Positions 8,249 to 17,591 of a stretch of 64,000 nt of DNA are shown one piece after another. This DNA comes from Enterobacter cloacae (GTDB lineage: Bacteria > Pseudomonadota > Gammaproteobacteria > Enterobacterales > Enterobacteriaceae), in assembly GCA_014169315.1 (NCBI GenBank), contig AP022134.1:62001-126000 (forward strand), given 5' to 3'. Below the pieces are notes generated by a model, which saw only the letters and a program-made list of their open reading frames with translations, was not told the DNA's origin and did not search any database. The translations under genes and the position numbers were made by a program. Each line of letters begins with the position of its first letter. Positions within the stretch are counted from its first letter, which is position 1.

Positions 8249-9748
8249 ATGGCAAATATCGTTACGTGCAAAACAAAGGACGGCGAAACAGTCCAGTATG
8301 TTGACGAGGTAATTGGTTCGGGCTCGATGAAGGATGTTTACTTTTCGCCTGATAAATCATACGTCGTCGCTTTTTATCATAAACCGCAGAACGAGCAGGC
8401 CCGGGATCGGATTGATATGATCACCGGACGCTACAGGCAAAACATTTTTGGCCAGTCCGGAGGTGAATACTGGAAGGACCTGTTTTGCTGGCCGACCCAT
8501 GTTGTTGAGCATGGGCATAAAATCGGCATCGTGGTTCCAACCTACAAAAGCTACTTTTTCTTTAAATACGGCTCTAAAAACGATGATTTTCTTGGCATAA
8601 AAGGTCGTGAAAAGGAAGGCAAATGGTTTGCCAGCGCCAGCAACCAGAACAAATTTCTCGACCCACGTGAACGAGGCAATACGCTTACCTATCTCAAGGT
8701 CTGTCTGCTGCTGACAAGAGCCGTCAGAAGGATGCATGCGGCAGGTCTCTGTCACAGCGATCTAAGCTATAAAAACGTGCTTATCGATCCAGAAATGGGA
8801 CATGCCTGCATCATTGACGTAGACGGCCTGGTTGTCCCTGGAAAGTATCCTCCCGACGTGGTGGGCACCCCGGATTTTATCGCTCCGGAAGTGGTGAAAA
8901 CCAGTCATCTTTCCAAAGAGGATCCGAACCGCGTATTGCCAAGCATTACTACTGACCGTCATGCGCTGTCGGTGCTTATCTACATGTATCTGTTCTTCCG
9001 TCATCCGCTACGTGGCGGAAAAATACATGACATGTCGGATGAAGTACGTGATGAGACCTTATCTATGGGTGAGAAGGCACTCTTCATTGAACATCCGACA
9101 GACAAAAGCAATGCAGTCAAAGTCAGTCAGCTATCGTCCTTTTCACTGCCCTGGGCTGACCCGGAGAAAATTCCTTACACCATCATGGGCCCTTATCTGA
9201 CACCTTTGTTTGAGCGCGCCTTTATAGATGGCTTACACGATGCCACTAAACGCCCGACCGCCGATGAGTGGGAAAGCGCCCTGGTTAAAACAGTCGATCT
9301 GATACAGCCCTGCCAGAACAAGGCGTGTGAACAGAAATGGTACGTTTTCTCGGGTAAGACAAAGCCGGTTTGTCCCTACTGCGGTACGCCATACAAGGGT
9401 AAATTACCGGTTCTAAATTTATATTCTTCCCGAAAGGAAGGCAGTTATCGTCCTGACGACCACCGGTTGATGGTGTGGAGCGGGCAGTCAATCTATGCGT
9501 GGCATGTGAATCGCCTCATTGCGCCAAATGAGCGTACAACCGATTTGCAAAGGAAACGAGTTGGGTATTTTGTTTTCCATAACGATCAGTGGTGGTTAGT
9601 AAATGAAGGCATAAATGGGCTTATGTCATTACCGGATAAACGACAGATTGCCATTGGGGAAAAAATTGAACTGACGAATAACGCTCAGTTTGTTCTGTCA
9701 AAGGAGGAAGGCGGCAGGCTGGTCGTCGTTCAGTTAGTAGAAAACTAA
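8249..9748 (+). CDS. TerY-P-type protein kinase with zinc ribbon and FHA-like tail
   Basis: The 499-aa protein begins 25 nt after the phosphatase stop. Its kinase-like domain has a glycine-rich loop GSGSMKDV (about residue 23), a catalytic loop HSDLSYKNVL in place of HRD, and DVDG in place of DFG. A CX4C...CPYCG zinc ribbon lies near residue 370. The beta-rich C-terminal tail with LMVWSGQSIYAWH resembles an FHA domain. Kinase, PP2C and FHA together are typical of the TerY-P module linked to tellurium-resistance genes, none of which are present here. An upstream in-frame start at 8192 overlaps the phosphatase and was not chosen. Confidence 0.82.
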   Translation: MANIVTCKTKDGETVQYVDEVIGSGSMKDVYFSPDKSYVVAFYHKPQNEQARDRIDMITGRYRQNIFGQSGGEYWKDLFCWPTHVVEHGHKIGIVVPTYKSYFFFKYGSKNDDFLGIKGREKEGKWFASASNQNKFLDPRERGNTLTYLKVCLLLTRAVRRMHAAGLCHSDLSYKNVLIDPEMGHACIIDVDGLVVPGKYPPDVVGTPDFIAPEVVKTSHLSKEDPNRVLPSITTDRHALSVLIYMYLFFRHPLRGGKIHDMSDEVRDETLSMGEKALFIEHPTDKSNAVKVSQLSSFSLPWADPEKIPYTIMGPYLTPLFERAFIDGLHDATKRPTADEWESALVKTVDLIQPCQNKACEQKWYVFSGKTKPVCPYCGTPYKGKLPVLNLYSSRKEGSYRPDDHRLMVWSGQSIYAWHVNRLIAPNERTTDLQRKRVGYFVFHNDQWWLVNEGINGLMSLPDKRQIAIGEKIELTNNAQFVLSKEEGGRLVVVQLVEN

Positions 9749-9913
9749 CGGACGCCCATAACGACTAAAACGTTCTGGCAGCATACTGAACCTGTTTAAT
9801 GAATCACTATATTAAGCTGTGTCAAATTTAAGCTGCCAGAAAAACTGACTGTCTGTGCCGGATATGCGGTACACCTCCTGCGGCAAGGGTTTAATGCGCA
9901 AAGCCCAATTTAT

Positions 9914-10996
9914 TTATAAGAGTGAATAGTTTTGTGGCTCTACCCTGCCGCTCTCCTTTCCTGTGTCATGGTTTTTAACATCTGAAATACTGACATTGTT
10001 AAGCCGGTGATTGTATAAGGCGATGCGGACAATCTCATGAAGATATTCAAGTTCGTTTTGTGTCAAGGACTGGCCTTCCTGGGTTTTTGAAATCATTTCC
10101 TGCCAGCAGATCAGTCTTTCGTAACTGACATGTTCGCTGTTTTCCAGGCAGTGCAACCTGAAATAGCGAAGGAACAAAGGAAATTCATCGGTCTGAGCGA
10201 TGTCATAAGCCCGAACCGTTAACCGACACAGACATACAATCGTATCCTGCTGTAACCTGACTAACGCGTTATGACTGCCCGGAAGGATATCAGGCAATTT
10301 CATCTTACAGTCAGCAAGGCGCTGAAGAAGAGGCCCTTCCTCTGAAGGCTCCCGTCCCCGATACTCCTGAAGAGGTTCAGATTCAAGTTCATGCATTAAT
10401 GGATGATATAGCCATTCCCGGGAACTGGTCTCATCAATGATCAGGCTTTCAATGCACTCACTGTATGTTGTTTTACGTCGCCCGAGCTGCACCTGACTGA
10501 TTTCATATTCAATATCTGGAAGATCGATACGCAATGCGGCAACTCTTTCGGAAGGATGAAGGTGGTCAAAGGTTAACTTCGCAGAAATGCTACGATCCCT
10601 GTCCAGAAAGACGGCCACACATAAATCATTAACCTTTACGAACAGATCAGCTGTGCCTCCGAACATACTGCCGCTTCCAATAACCTCATTCAGTGAAACC
10701 GGCCCACCATCGTCGCCAGCGAGAAGATTTGGGAAACCAAGAACCTGGTGCTCGTTGATGACTTCAATAATTTTTCCCCGGATGGCTTCCATCAGACCAT
10801 CACAGTCACCGGCTACAGCAGTACTGTGTGAGAAATGCCAAAGCTTGACCTCCCCCTGCTTTGCTAACAGATCAGTTTTGCAAGCGGGGCAGATGCAGTT
10901 ACAGTCGATACCCCGGCTGACCTCTGTAATATCTAAAAAGAGTCCTGATTCTCTCTGGAGTCCAAATGGAATACCAAATGTGTAACTCTTACGCAT
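9914..10996 (-). CDS. CoiA-like competence/nuclease-family protein
   Basis: The 360-aa protein has an N-terminal segment with CPACKTDLLAKQGEVKLWHFSH, the zinc-binding and HF-H signature of the CoiA N-terminus. A restriction-like nuclease region follows (TADLFVKVNDLCVAVFLD, with spaced acidic residues). The ATG at 10996 (MRKSYTFG) follows acggggt; an upstream TTG at 11026 is weaker. Its role on a plasmid is unknown. CoiA relatives process incoming DNA in natural competence, and some occur in defence loci. A second CoiA-like gene is at 23842. Confidence 0.65.
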   Translation of the reverse strand: MRKSYTFGIPFGLQRESGLFLDITEVSRGIDCNCICPACKTDLLAKQGEVKLWHFSHSTAVAGDCDGLMEAIRGKIIEVINEHQVLGFPNLLAGDDGGPVSLNEVIGSGSMFGGTADLFVKVNDLCVAVFLDRDRSISAKLTFDHLHPSERVAALRIDLPDIEYEISQVQLGRRKTTYSECIESLIIDETSSREWLYHPLMHELESEPLQEYRGREPSEEGPLLQRLADCKMKLPDILPGSHNALVRLQQDTIVCLCRLTVRAYDIAQTDEFPLFLRYFRLHCLENSEHVSYERLICWQEMISKTQEGQSLTQNELEYLHEIVRIALYNHRLNNVSISDVKNHDTGKESGRVEPQNYSLL

Positions 10997-11356
10997 GGCT
11001 GCACCCCGTTTTTGATAATTATTCAAACTATATCCGAAATAACGGAGGAGGATTTCTGTAAAACGAATTAAAAGAAATGATTTTTTAGTTTTCCAGATTA
11101 ATGTTTGACAAGAATCAAATGAGAGCCTTACAAATATGGAGAGAGAAGTTTAGGTAAAGTAACTTTTATCACAACTTCTAAAATTAAGGAGAATATCGGA
11201 TGTATTTAGCAGTGGGCTTGGCTTATGATTAAAGTCTTTCTCCGAACTTAATAAGAAAGTTAAAAAGACAGGCTATTACAGTGCCTTTAGCCCCGAAAGG
11301 GGCATAAACTATTTTCAAATCCAGACACAGTCTTTTTGTTGTGCCAATATCAATAA
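10997..11356. other. Intergenic region with a GAAA hairpin
   Basis: No recognised gene. A GC hairpin gcccc-gaaa-ggggc at about 11291-11304 lies between the convergent ends of this interval. An 11-codon frame (11200-11232) follows a good aaggag site and could be a leader peptide, but nothing downstream supports it. Confidence 0.35.
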
Positions 11357-11569
11357 TTACTCGCGAACAAAGGTCCACACACTCGCAGGAACTTTGTCAT
11401 ATAACTTTTTCATTGTCAGTTCAGCTTTACGATGATCATAAGCACCAGAAATTTCAAGAGAGGCGACACCCGAGTTTTTTTCACATAACCTTTCAAATAC
11501 TTTTTCGAGCGTTTCGAACGAACTACACTTACGGAATTTCATTAAATAAGACTGCTTTGTGTCAGACAT
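11357..11569 (-). CDS. Hha/YmoA-family nucleoid modulator
   Basis: The 70-aa protein ends KAELTMKKLYDKVPASVWTF, very close to the Hha C-terminus, and starts with the family's Y-L-M-K/R-F-R-K/R-C pattern. Hha proteins bind H-NS and help silence horizontally acquired AT-rich genes. Large plasmids carry their own copies to limit fitness cost and control transfer. The ATG at 11569 follows aagaagg; a TTG two codons upstream is a poorer choice. It probably works with the H-NS encoded at 54839. Confidence 0.88.
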   Translation of the reverse strand: MSDTKQSYLMKFRKCSSFETLEKVFERLCEKNSGVASLEISGAYDHRKAELTMKKLYDKVPASVWTFVRE

Positions 11570-11729
11570 AATCAACCTTCTTTAGACAGGCCTCAACTGG
11601 CCAGGGATAATCTTAATATCATTTTTCACTTAAGCCTAACGATTTCACAACCTTTTTCGTTGTTTCCACCCTGTTCATAACCAGGTACATGAGTGCTAAA
11701 ATGACTGTAAATAAAACCAGTGTATCCCG

Positions 11730-12914
11730 GTGAGCAGGATGAAGAATCAATCAGTGATCAGACAGTTTTCGGAAAGCGAATTGCATCAGCAGCTGGAAAC
11801 GTTCGGCAACCATGATAAACAGCTTTCACGCTTGATCCGTTACTTTTCCCATCTGAGATACAACACAGCTAAAACCTATCTGCACTGGCTACGAGTATGG
11901 AACGAATGGTATCAGGCGAATGCCCGGTTGCATACAGACTGGCCAGTAAGTTCGCTCCCCGTGTCTGAGGAAGCTCTGCTGGCGTTTATGGGGCATCTTG
12001 AAGGCAAATTGTCACGAAGCAGCATAAACAGCTGTCTTCAGGCCTTAAACAGTATCCATAAAAAAGGGCTTAACCTGCCCGGGATTATTACGTCTGAAGC
12101 ATGGTACATGCTGGAAGCCTTAAAACAATCGGAAGCCCGGAAGCGAAAGACGACTAAACAGGCAACTCCCTTTCTTATTGGCGATCTCAAGGCTCTGATA
12201 AAGTTACGCAGTACTACAAACTCAGTTCGTAAGCTTCGTGACCTGTGCCTGATCTGGACAGGCTTTGAAACACTGCTCCGTTCATCCGAAATTCGCCGTA
12301 TACGTCTGAAAGATCTGTCTCTGGATAGTATGACCGGTGAATTTAACCTGACGGTATACCGTACAAAAACGAACATCAGTACACTTCTTACCTACCGGCT
12401 GACACGTCAGTTAACTAACTGCCTCTTGAGATTGATGAACCTTGTGAAAATGGATCAGCACAGTCATCCGGATGAATACCTTTTCCAGGCCGTAAATTTC
12501 CATGATACAGGCTATATGCCACCCGGCTGGAAGCTTCGGAGTAAAGGGAATGAGCTATCTGAGCTTCTTAAACGGCATAACCTGCCCTACCGTGCTAAAC
12601 AAAGTCTTCTGAACGATGAAGATGAGGAAGACACTGTGGACGATGCCGGTATGCTCAGCAAAAATTCCCTTTTACGGGCATTTAAAGAAATGTGGAATGA
12701 GCTTTATCCAAATGAGACTAAAACCCGTTACTGGACAGGGCACAGCGTTCGTGTAGGCGGTGCGATACAGCTGGATATTGAAGGTTACTCGCTACCACAG
12801 ATTATGGAAATGGGGAACTGGTCGAATGAAGAAATGGTTATGCGCTACATTCGCAATATTGAAGCTGGTAAAAAAGCCATGATCAAGCTTATGCGAAATG
12901 CCTTTGATGAATAG
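11730..12914 (+). CDS. Tyrosine recombinase / integrase
   Basis: The 394-aa site-specific recombinase has an N-terminal core-binding domain (about residues 30-130) and a catalytic domain. The catalytic domain shows RSSEIRRIRLKDL (Arg I), TGHSVRVG (His-x-x-Arg) and a final YIRN tyrosine near residue 372. The start is uncertain: GTG 11730 and ATG 11739 both have weak ribosome sites. No cassette or att site was identified beside it, so the substrate is unknown; resolution of plasmid multimers is one possibility. Confidence 0.85.
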   Translation: MSRMKNQSVIRQFSESELHQQLETFGNHDKQLSRLIRYFSHLRYNTAKTYLHWLRVWNEWYQANARLHTDWPVSSLPVSEEALLAFMGHLEGKLSRSSINSCLQALNSIHKKGLNLPGIITSEAWYMLEALKQSEARKRKTTKQATPFLIGDLKALIKLRSTTNSVRKLRDLCLIWTGFETLLRSSEIRRIRLKDLSLDSMTGEFNLTVYRTKTNISTLLTYRLTRQLTNCLLRLMNLVKMDQHSHPDEYLFQAVNFHDTGYMPPGWKLRSKGNELSELLKRHNLPYRAKQSLLNDEDEEDTVDDAGMLSKNSLLRAFKEMWNELYPNETKTRYWTGHSVRVGGAIQLDIEGYSLPQIMEMGNWSNEEMVMRYIRNIEAGKKAMIKLMRNAFDE

Positions 12915-12935
12915 CGCCCTCACGGGCGCATAACT

Positions 12936-13280
12936 TTATTTTTTCTTGAACGGGTTAAGTCTGGTGAGATTAGAGAGTGCCCCTCCCGGAGGCAAAATTC
13001 CCGTCCTTTTATATTTGTACACGCCATTTAATTTCATTGTCTGGATTCCAAGATTAATAAGCGTGACAAGTTTAAGGGTATACAGGAGTGTAAATTGGGG
13101 AGCAACCTGAATAAAAACTAATAACAAGCCTGCACACATTACACGTAGCCATGCCGCGTACTCCATGCTCAGCGGACGCTTGAAATAGAATCTTTCGAGC
13201 AAATCAACTGTCTTATTACTGATCCACGCCGCCGCCACTGAGAGTAACAACACGATGCACACCATAATGCCCAGTTCCAT
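12936..13280 (-). CDS. Small membrane protein, unknown
   Basis: The 114-aa protein has an N-terminal transmembrane helix (LGIMVCIVLLLSVAAAWI) and two further hydrophobic segments (about 45-80), ending in a basic tail NPFKKK. The ATG at 13280 has gggag six bases upstream; a GTG at 13286 is an alternative. It overlaps the upstream minus-strand gene by 65 bp, so the two are probably translationally coupled. Family not recognised. Confidence 0.6.
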   Translation of the reverse strand: MELGIMVCIVLLLSVAAAWISNKTVDLLERFYFKRPLSMEYAAWLRVMCAGLLLVFIQVAPQFTLLYTLKLVTLINLGIQTMKLNGVYKYKRTGILPPGGALSNLTRLNPFKKK

Positions 13281-14121
13281 TTTCACTCCCTTCTCTTTTA
13301 GTCTGTTTAAGTTGAGGCTTAGCCACAGTAGTTTTGTTTTTTGCTTTTTTCTTAGGTTTGGTATGGTGAAACAGAAAACAATCCACCATTACCCAACCAT
13401 TTTTATATCGAGCCACCAGCATCTTCTGGCTGGGGTAATGAGCATGAAACAGCATTTTCACGTCCATGGTGCCCATCAACGACTGTTTGCGCTTTAGCTC
13501 ATCCTCAGCCATCTGAAATTCTTGTAAGAATTCTGAAGACAGACGCTGACGCAGAATTCTTATGGCACTGGAGTTTTCATCATTCTTTGCCAGGTGCCCG
13601 AAGCGTACAAGTGCCTTGTGGGTTATCTGGATGGGTCCCAGATGAGAGCTGAGCTGTTCGTACTGCCAGAAGTAGGTCAAATCCACCTTAACCCAGCTGA
13701 TGCTGTCCAGCAGAGCCTCGTTCATGATGGTTCCGGACATAGGTACCATTGTCAGCCTGGCCAGACGCATATGTATGTAGTCCGTAAGCAACCTCAGCGA
13801 CTCAGGAACGTTTTTATTGAGTAGGAGATGCTGAAGCACCGGGGTTGCGGTCTGCCAACACAGATTGCGCCCGTCAGGCAGGAAAGCAAACTTTTGATCG
13901 TCAGGCGCAGAGTTCGAAGCGTTTTCCTTACGAAGCAAAAAATAATGGCCGCACAGCAGCTCTGCTCTTACCTGGTCCTCGTCAGGGTCATGTCGGGCTT
14001 TACTTAGATCAACGGTTAGCACAACGCGGTTAATCGCATCAGCGTGATATTTTTTTACCCAGACGCAGACACGATAGAGACGCTCATCGATTTTCTGGCT
14101 GGCTGTGGAAATCCATTGCAT
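13216..14121 (-). CDS. Hypothetical backbone protein
   Basis: A 301-aa soluble protein with no recognised domain. It ends in a strongly basic, low-complexity stretch (HHTKPKKKAKNKTT). It lies nine bases downstream of the Tus-like gene on the same strand and overlaps the next gene, so these three likely form one transcript. Confidence 0.65.
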   Translation of the reverse strand: MQWISTASQKIDERLYRVCVWVKKYHADAINRVVLTVDLSKARHDPDEDQVRAELLCGHYFLLRKENASNSAPDDQKFAFLPDGRNLCWQTATPVLQHLLLNKNVPESLRLLTDYIHMRLARLTMVPMSGTIMNEALLDSISWVKVDLTYFWQYEQLSSHLGPIQITHKALVRFGHLAKNDENSSAIRILRQRLSSEFLQEFQMAEDELKRKQSLMGTMDVKMLFHAHYPSQKMLVARYKNGWVMVDCFLFHHTKPKKKAKNKTTVAKPQLKQTKREGSENGTGHYGVHRVVTLSGGGVDQ

Positions 14122-14130
14122 TGTTGTTCC

Positions 14131-15111
14131 TTAATTTTCGGGGCTGACAATGAAAATGCCCAGCTCAGCCCCCGGCACGAGTTCTGTATATTTCAGGCTC
14201 AGCTTCCGTTGGTTGGACGGACCCTGGCTGTTTTCAGGAGCCCAGTCAGAGAGCGTTTTTAATTGAGGTATGTTGCCTGCTGCGAAAATGGGCAAGGATG
14301 CTTTTACTACTGAATAATCAGTCTCAGCATATTTATTCCCGTTTCGTTCCTGCCCTTCAGGCCTAAATGCAAAAATGTGAGCAATCGGAACAGGGAAAGA
14401 GTTAGTTCGACAAAGGCGATAAGATTCGCCCTGCTTCAGTGGGTGAAATTCAAGACGGTGTAAAGCCTTATCGATATTAGACACGACATTCAAATTGGTA
14501 GTTGCTACATTTTTTACTTCTGAGGCTCTCCTGCGCTCCAACAAACTCACAAGTTGCTCTGCTGTTTTAACTTCCTGGTTTCGGTTTAGCCGCCATGAAA
14601 AAGTAACTTTTTTAAGCTGGGACTTGATGAAAAGGATATTTCTTGTTGAGTGCATAGCGACAAGGCCCGGGAGCTTCTTGTGCACTTTATCAAAACGGAC
14701 ATTCTTTTTATTATCGATACGCCTCATTGCCGCAGCAAAATCATTTTTTGCTTCGTTTATAGAAGTGATCAAGCTTTCGAGAAGATCTGCTCTTTCGGGG
14801 ACAATGATTAGACCCGGGTATTTAGTGGTTACTTTGGTGGAATCATGACTTAATGACTCTATGTCATCCACACAGATGTCAGTAAGTGCCTGAATAATTT
14901 CCTCAACCGAAGCATCGTCTTTAATACTAACCCTGATGGGTTTAACCTGCTTCAAGCGCTCTTCTGTTCTAGATACGGTGGAGACAGTCATCAGGTTTGC
15001 CATCATCGGGGGGGTGTTCGAAAGAAAACACTTGAGCGAGTCGATGCGTTCCAGAATCTGGTCACGAAAATAGGGCAAATCGTCATAACTCATACGTTTC
15101 TCCAGGCTCAT
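14131..15111 (-). CDS. tus: Tus-like replication terminus-binding protein
   Basis: The 326-aa protein resembles Tus in its core: FDKVHKKLPGLVAMHSTRN aligns with the Tus stretch FEWVHRHLPGLITLNAYRT, followed by the beta segment TFSWRLNRNQ. Tus clamps asymmetric Ter sites and blocks the replicative helicase from one side, so a plasmid copy may set where replication stops. ATG 15111 follows ggaaa; an upstream TTG at 15126 is less likely. No Ter site was found in the window. Confidence 0.75.
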   Translation of the reverse strand: MSLEKRMSYDDLPYFRDQILERIDSLKCFLSNTPPMMANLMTVSTVSRTEERLKQVKPIRVSIKDDASVEEIIQALTDICVDDIESLSHDSTKVTTKYPGLIIVPERADLLESLITSINEAKNDFAAAMRRIDNKKNVRFDKVHKKLPGLVAMHSTRNILFIKSQLKKVTFSWRLNRNQEVKTAEQLVSLLERRRASEVKNVATTNLNVVSNIDKALHRLEFHPLKQGESYRLCRTNSFPVPIAHIFAFRPEGQERNGNKYAETDYSVVKASLPIFAAGNIPQLKTLSDWAPENSQGPSNQRKLSLKYTELVPGAELGIFIVSPEN

Positions 15112-15183
15112 GTTATTTCCAATCAATTTTGCTGCCCAGGCTGACCTTGCAGAACATAAATGTCATGTAAACCTCTAAAGAAG

Positions 15184-15630
15184 TCATTTTGAAACAGCTT
15201 TCACAGCATGCGATTTATGTTCGATAGGGCTCATGAACAAAGGATGATAATGGAGACGCCATGGATAGTGGATAGTCTTACCCACCTGGGTGATCCGATT
15301 GAGGCGAAAACGACCATTTATACAGTCAACTGACCAAAGCCCGGGAGAAACTAACCTCTTCCAGCGGTAAAAAGAGAAACCTGCAACACAGAGGTCATGC
15401 TCCAGGAAATGTTGAGTTTCGACGACGCGAACTTTTATCAAAAACCCCAGCATTGGCGAAAACCAGATCAACAACCATGTTGGCGGCAGGATGACTTTGT
15501 TCAGGAGATGATCTGTCATAAGCAAGGCAGATAACATCAGAAAACTGATAGTCAACCACAGGGCCATCCAACCGGCCCATACGCGGCTCTGACAGGGTTT
15601 CCATTCGAGAAGAAAAAGTTTTTTATGCAT
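15184..15630 (-). CDS. Membrane protein, unknown
   Basis: The 148-aa protein has a basic N-terminus, two hydrophobic helices (about residues 22-40 and 50-66) and a soluble C-terminal half rich in aromatic and basic residues. It lies upstream of the Tus-like gene on the same strand. Family not recognised. Confidence 0.55.
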   Translation of the reverse strand: MHKKLFLLEWKPCQSRVWAGWMALWLTISFLMLSALLMTDHLLNKVILPPTWLLIWFSPMLGFLIKVRVVETQHFLEHDLCVAGFSFYRWKRLVSPGLWSVDCINGRFRLNRITQVGKTIHYPWRLHYHPLFMSPIEHKSHAVKAVSK

Positions 15631-15646
15631 TCTGCCCCGCCTAATT

Positions 15647-16183
15647 TTAATGTATTGCCGAAGTATGCTGCATCATGATGGTGGTGCGGGGAAAGATTTC
15701 AAACTTCCACAATTCTGAAGCCGTGTTCCAACCATGAAAGATCCCGTCTCCACAGCGAGTGTTAAAAGCAAGAATTTCATCCCTGACCTGGTAAGCGAGC
15801 ACTTCTGGCATATCAATAAACTCAGGTAAGGAAAGAAGAATTCCATGGATAACTTCTCCGGTTAACTTACTCATAACCTCTTCCTCAGACAGGGCAGCGT
15901 CCGGGAACAAACACAACGGAAGTGAAAAACAACATAGGTCAAGACCAATAGCAGCCCTTCCTGCGTCGTAGCCTTCTTCATTAACGACAAAACGAAAGAA
16001 TTTTTCTGTCTCACCCCGTAATGATGACGGTCCTTCAGACGGAACTTCAATACCACTGAAGACTTTATCGGTCCAGTTGGTAAAAGGACTGGTGAAAACC
16101 CAACAAATTAAGGATAACGCCAGCTCTTCCTTAAACATACGTTCAGTGCCGGTAGTTCTGGAAAGTTGCTTTTGAGTACTCAT
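15647..16183 (-). CDS. Hypothetical backbone protein
   Basis: A 178-aa protein, acidic overall, with no recognised domain. It is followed after 16 bp by the membrane-protein gene and probably belongs to the same minus-strand transcript. Hydrophobic patches near residues 22-32 and 83-94 are too short to be confident membrane helices. Confidence 0.55.
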   Translation of the reverse strand: MSTQKQLSRTTGTERMFKEELALSLICWVFTSPFTNWTDKVFSGIEVPSEGPSSLRGETEKFFRFVVNEEGYDAGRAAIGLDLCCFSLPLCLFPDAALSEEEVMSKLTGEVIHGILLSLPEFIDMPEVLAYQVRDEILAFNTRCGDGIFHGWNTASELWKFEIFPRTTIMMQHTSAIH

Positions 16184-16256
16184 GTTTTACCTGTTGCATG
16201 AAATTATTGATGTTATATAAACACAACCGGCATTTTATCTAATAGGTTTGAAAACA

Positions 16257-16514
16257 CTAAAAATCGCAAATGCTGGTACCTTTCTGTTTTAAGAGATTTT
16301 CAAGGTAAAGTGAGGCTAGATCAATTGGCTGGTTCTCTTCAAGACAGGCTCGCACAAGATCTTCAATAGAGACCGAATCAACCCCCCTTCCCTGTAAAAT
16401 TTCTTTAGCAGATGCCAGCGTTTTATGAACGCTTCGACTTAGTTGTAATCTGACTTGTGTGCGGGTATCAAAAAGACAATCTTCTGTGACACTTTGTGAA
16501 ACGGTTCTACTCAT
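16257..16514 (-). CDS. Small hypothetical protein
   Basis: An 85-aa protein with an amphipathic, mostly helical pattern (QLSRSVHKTLASAKEIL) and an acidic second half. It lies 7 bp downstream of the three-helix membrane protein gene, so the two are probably co-transcribed. It could be a small regulator, but no motif supports that. Confidence 0.5.
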   Translation of the reverse strand: MSRTVSQSVTEDCLFDTRTQVRLQLSRSVHKTLASAKEILQGRGVDSVSIEDLVRACLEENQPIDLASLYLENLLKQKGTSICDF

Positions 16515-16521
16515 TGAAAAA

Positions 16522-17112
16522 TCACTCCATTTCTGGGATCGAATGAAAATTAACAGCTATAGATGTATCAGGTTTCCCATTTTCTACGATACTCAACCAC
16601 GTACGCGCTGAGATTTGTTGTTCACAGACGAGTATGTAACCTGTTCCCTGTTGATGATGTAGCTCAAGAGCTTTTAGGATAGGCTCTGAATGAGGTCCGA
16701 GAGCATCACGCGTGTGAATAAGCGTTTGCTCTGGCAATACGTTGCTAAGCATAGACAGCAGAACATTACGCTCATCCTCATTATCCGACAAAACAAGAAT
16801 TATACGAAAACCCGTTTTTATACGAAATCTGATTTCTGAAACTAACTTTCTTAATCTTAATTTATATATGACCAGGCGGAATCGAGTCATCAGTAAAGAG
16901 ACCACTGTGAAGATAACGATTACTGCGCCATATTTTGACCTGTAGAACCACCAGTTAAGGCCTCCAGCAACTATCAGGATTAACATTAAAATTAAACTCC
17001 CATAGAAAAAAAGTGCTGGGTAGCGAGTTGTCTTTCCTTCAATTAGTGCTGAGGCAAATATCAAAATGGATATTCCGTAAATTACCCAGTCAAAAATACT
17101 TTCTCCAATCAT
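16522..17112 (-). CDS. Membrane protein with C-terminal soluble domain
   Basis: The 196-aa protein has about three N-terminal transmembrane helices (within residues 8-80) and a basic linker (YKLRLRKLVSEIRFRIK). A soluble C-terminal domain follows with an alternating beta/alpha pattern (FRIILVLSDNEDERNVL; GYILVCEQQ) that hints at a Rossmann-like fold. Function unknown. Confidence 0.55.
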   Translation of the reverse strand: MIGESIFDWVIYGISILIFASALIEGKTTRYPALFFYGSLILMLILIVAGGLNWWFYRSKYGAVIVIFTVVSLLMTRFRLVIYKLRLRKLVSEIRFRIKTGFRIILVLSDNEDERNVLLSMLSNVLPEQTLIHTRDALGPHSEPILKALELHHQQGTGYILVCEQQISARTWLSIVENGKPDTSIAVNFHSIPEME

Positions 17113-17156
17113 TCTTTAGTGAACATCCTTAAAAGTGGAAATGTAGGTTTATGGGT

Positions 17157-17432
17157 TTATGCATTTTCCTGATGGCCTTGACAACCAAGGATTTCACAGA
17201 AATTGTCACAGTGTGAAGCTGTAACAAAGCGCTCTCCACGTTCGAATCGCTCAACCAAATCCTTTCTTACTTCACTTCCAGGTTTCTGGAAGATGTACTC
17301 AAGCTGGAGATCCTCGGCCGTTGAAAGTAGTCGTTCTATGCTGAAATCAACATGGTAAAAGCAAAACTGATTATCAACCGGGGGAAAGTTGCTTTTGGTA
17401 CTGTTCTCGTTTTTGGATTTTAGTTCATTCAT
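17157..17432 (-). CDS. Small hypothetical protein
   Basis: The 91-aa protein starts at ATG 17432 after the strong site aaggag; the longer frame from 17462 has none. It contains CDNFCEILGCQG near its end, a cysteine cluster that might bind metal. It is the most upstream gene of the minus-strand backbone series. About 130 bp of AT-rich sequence before IS26 may hold the promoter. Confidence 0.55.
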   Translation of the reverse strand: MNELKSKNENSTKSNFPPVDNQFCFYHVDFSIERLLSTAEDLQLEYIFQKPGSEVRKDLVERFERGERFVTASHCDNFCEILGCQGHQENA

Positions 17433-17591
17433 GAGCTCTCCTTGGTTGAGAACAGTATACAAATCTCTTTAGGGATTTTTTTTCGTTAATAGCACTTTTT
17501 TGAGTTTAAAGAGTATGTTCATACCAGAGCATTAGAGGCTACGAAAAGGATAATGGAATTAGAAAGATAGATTTTAAGTGGTGATGTAAGG

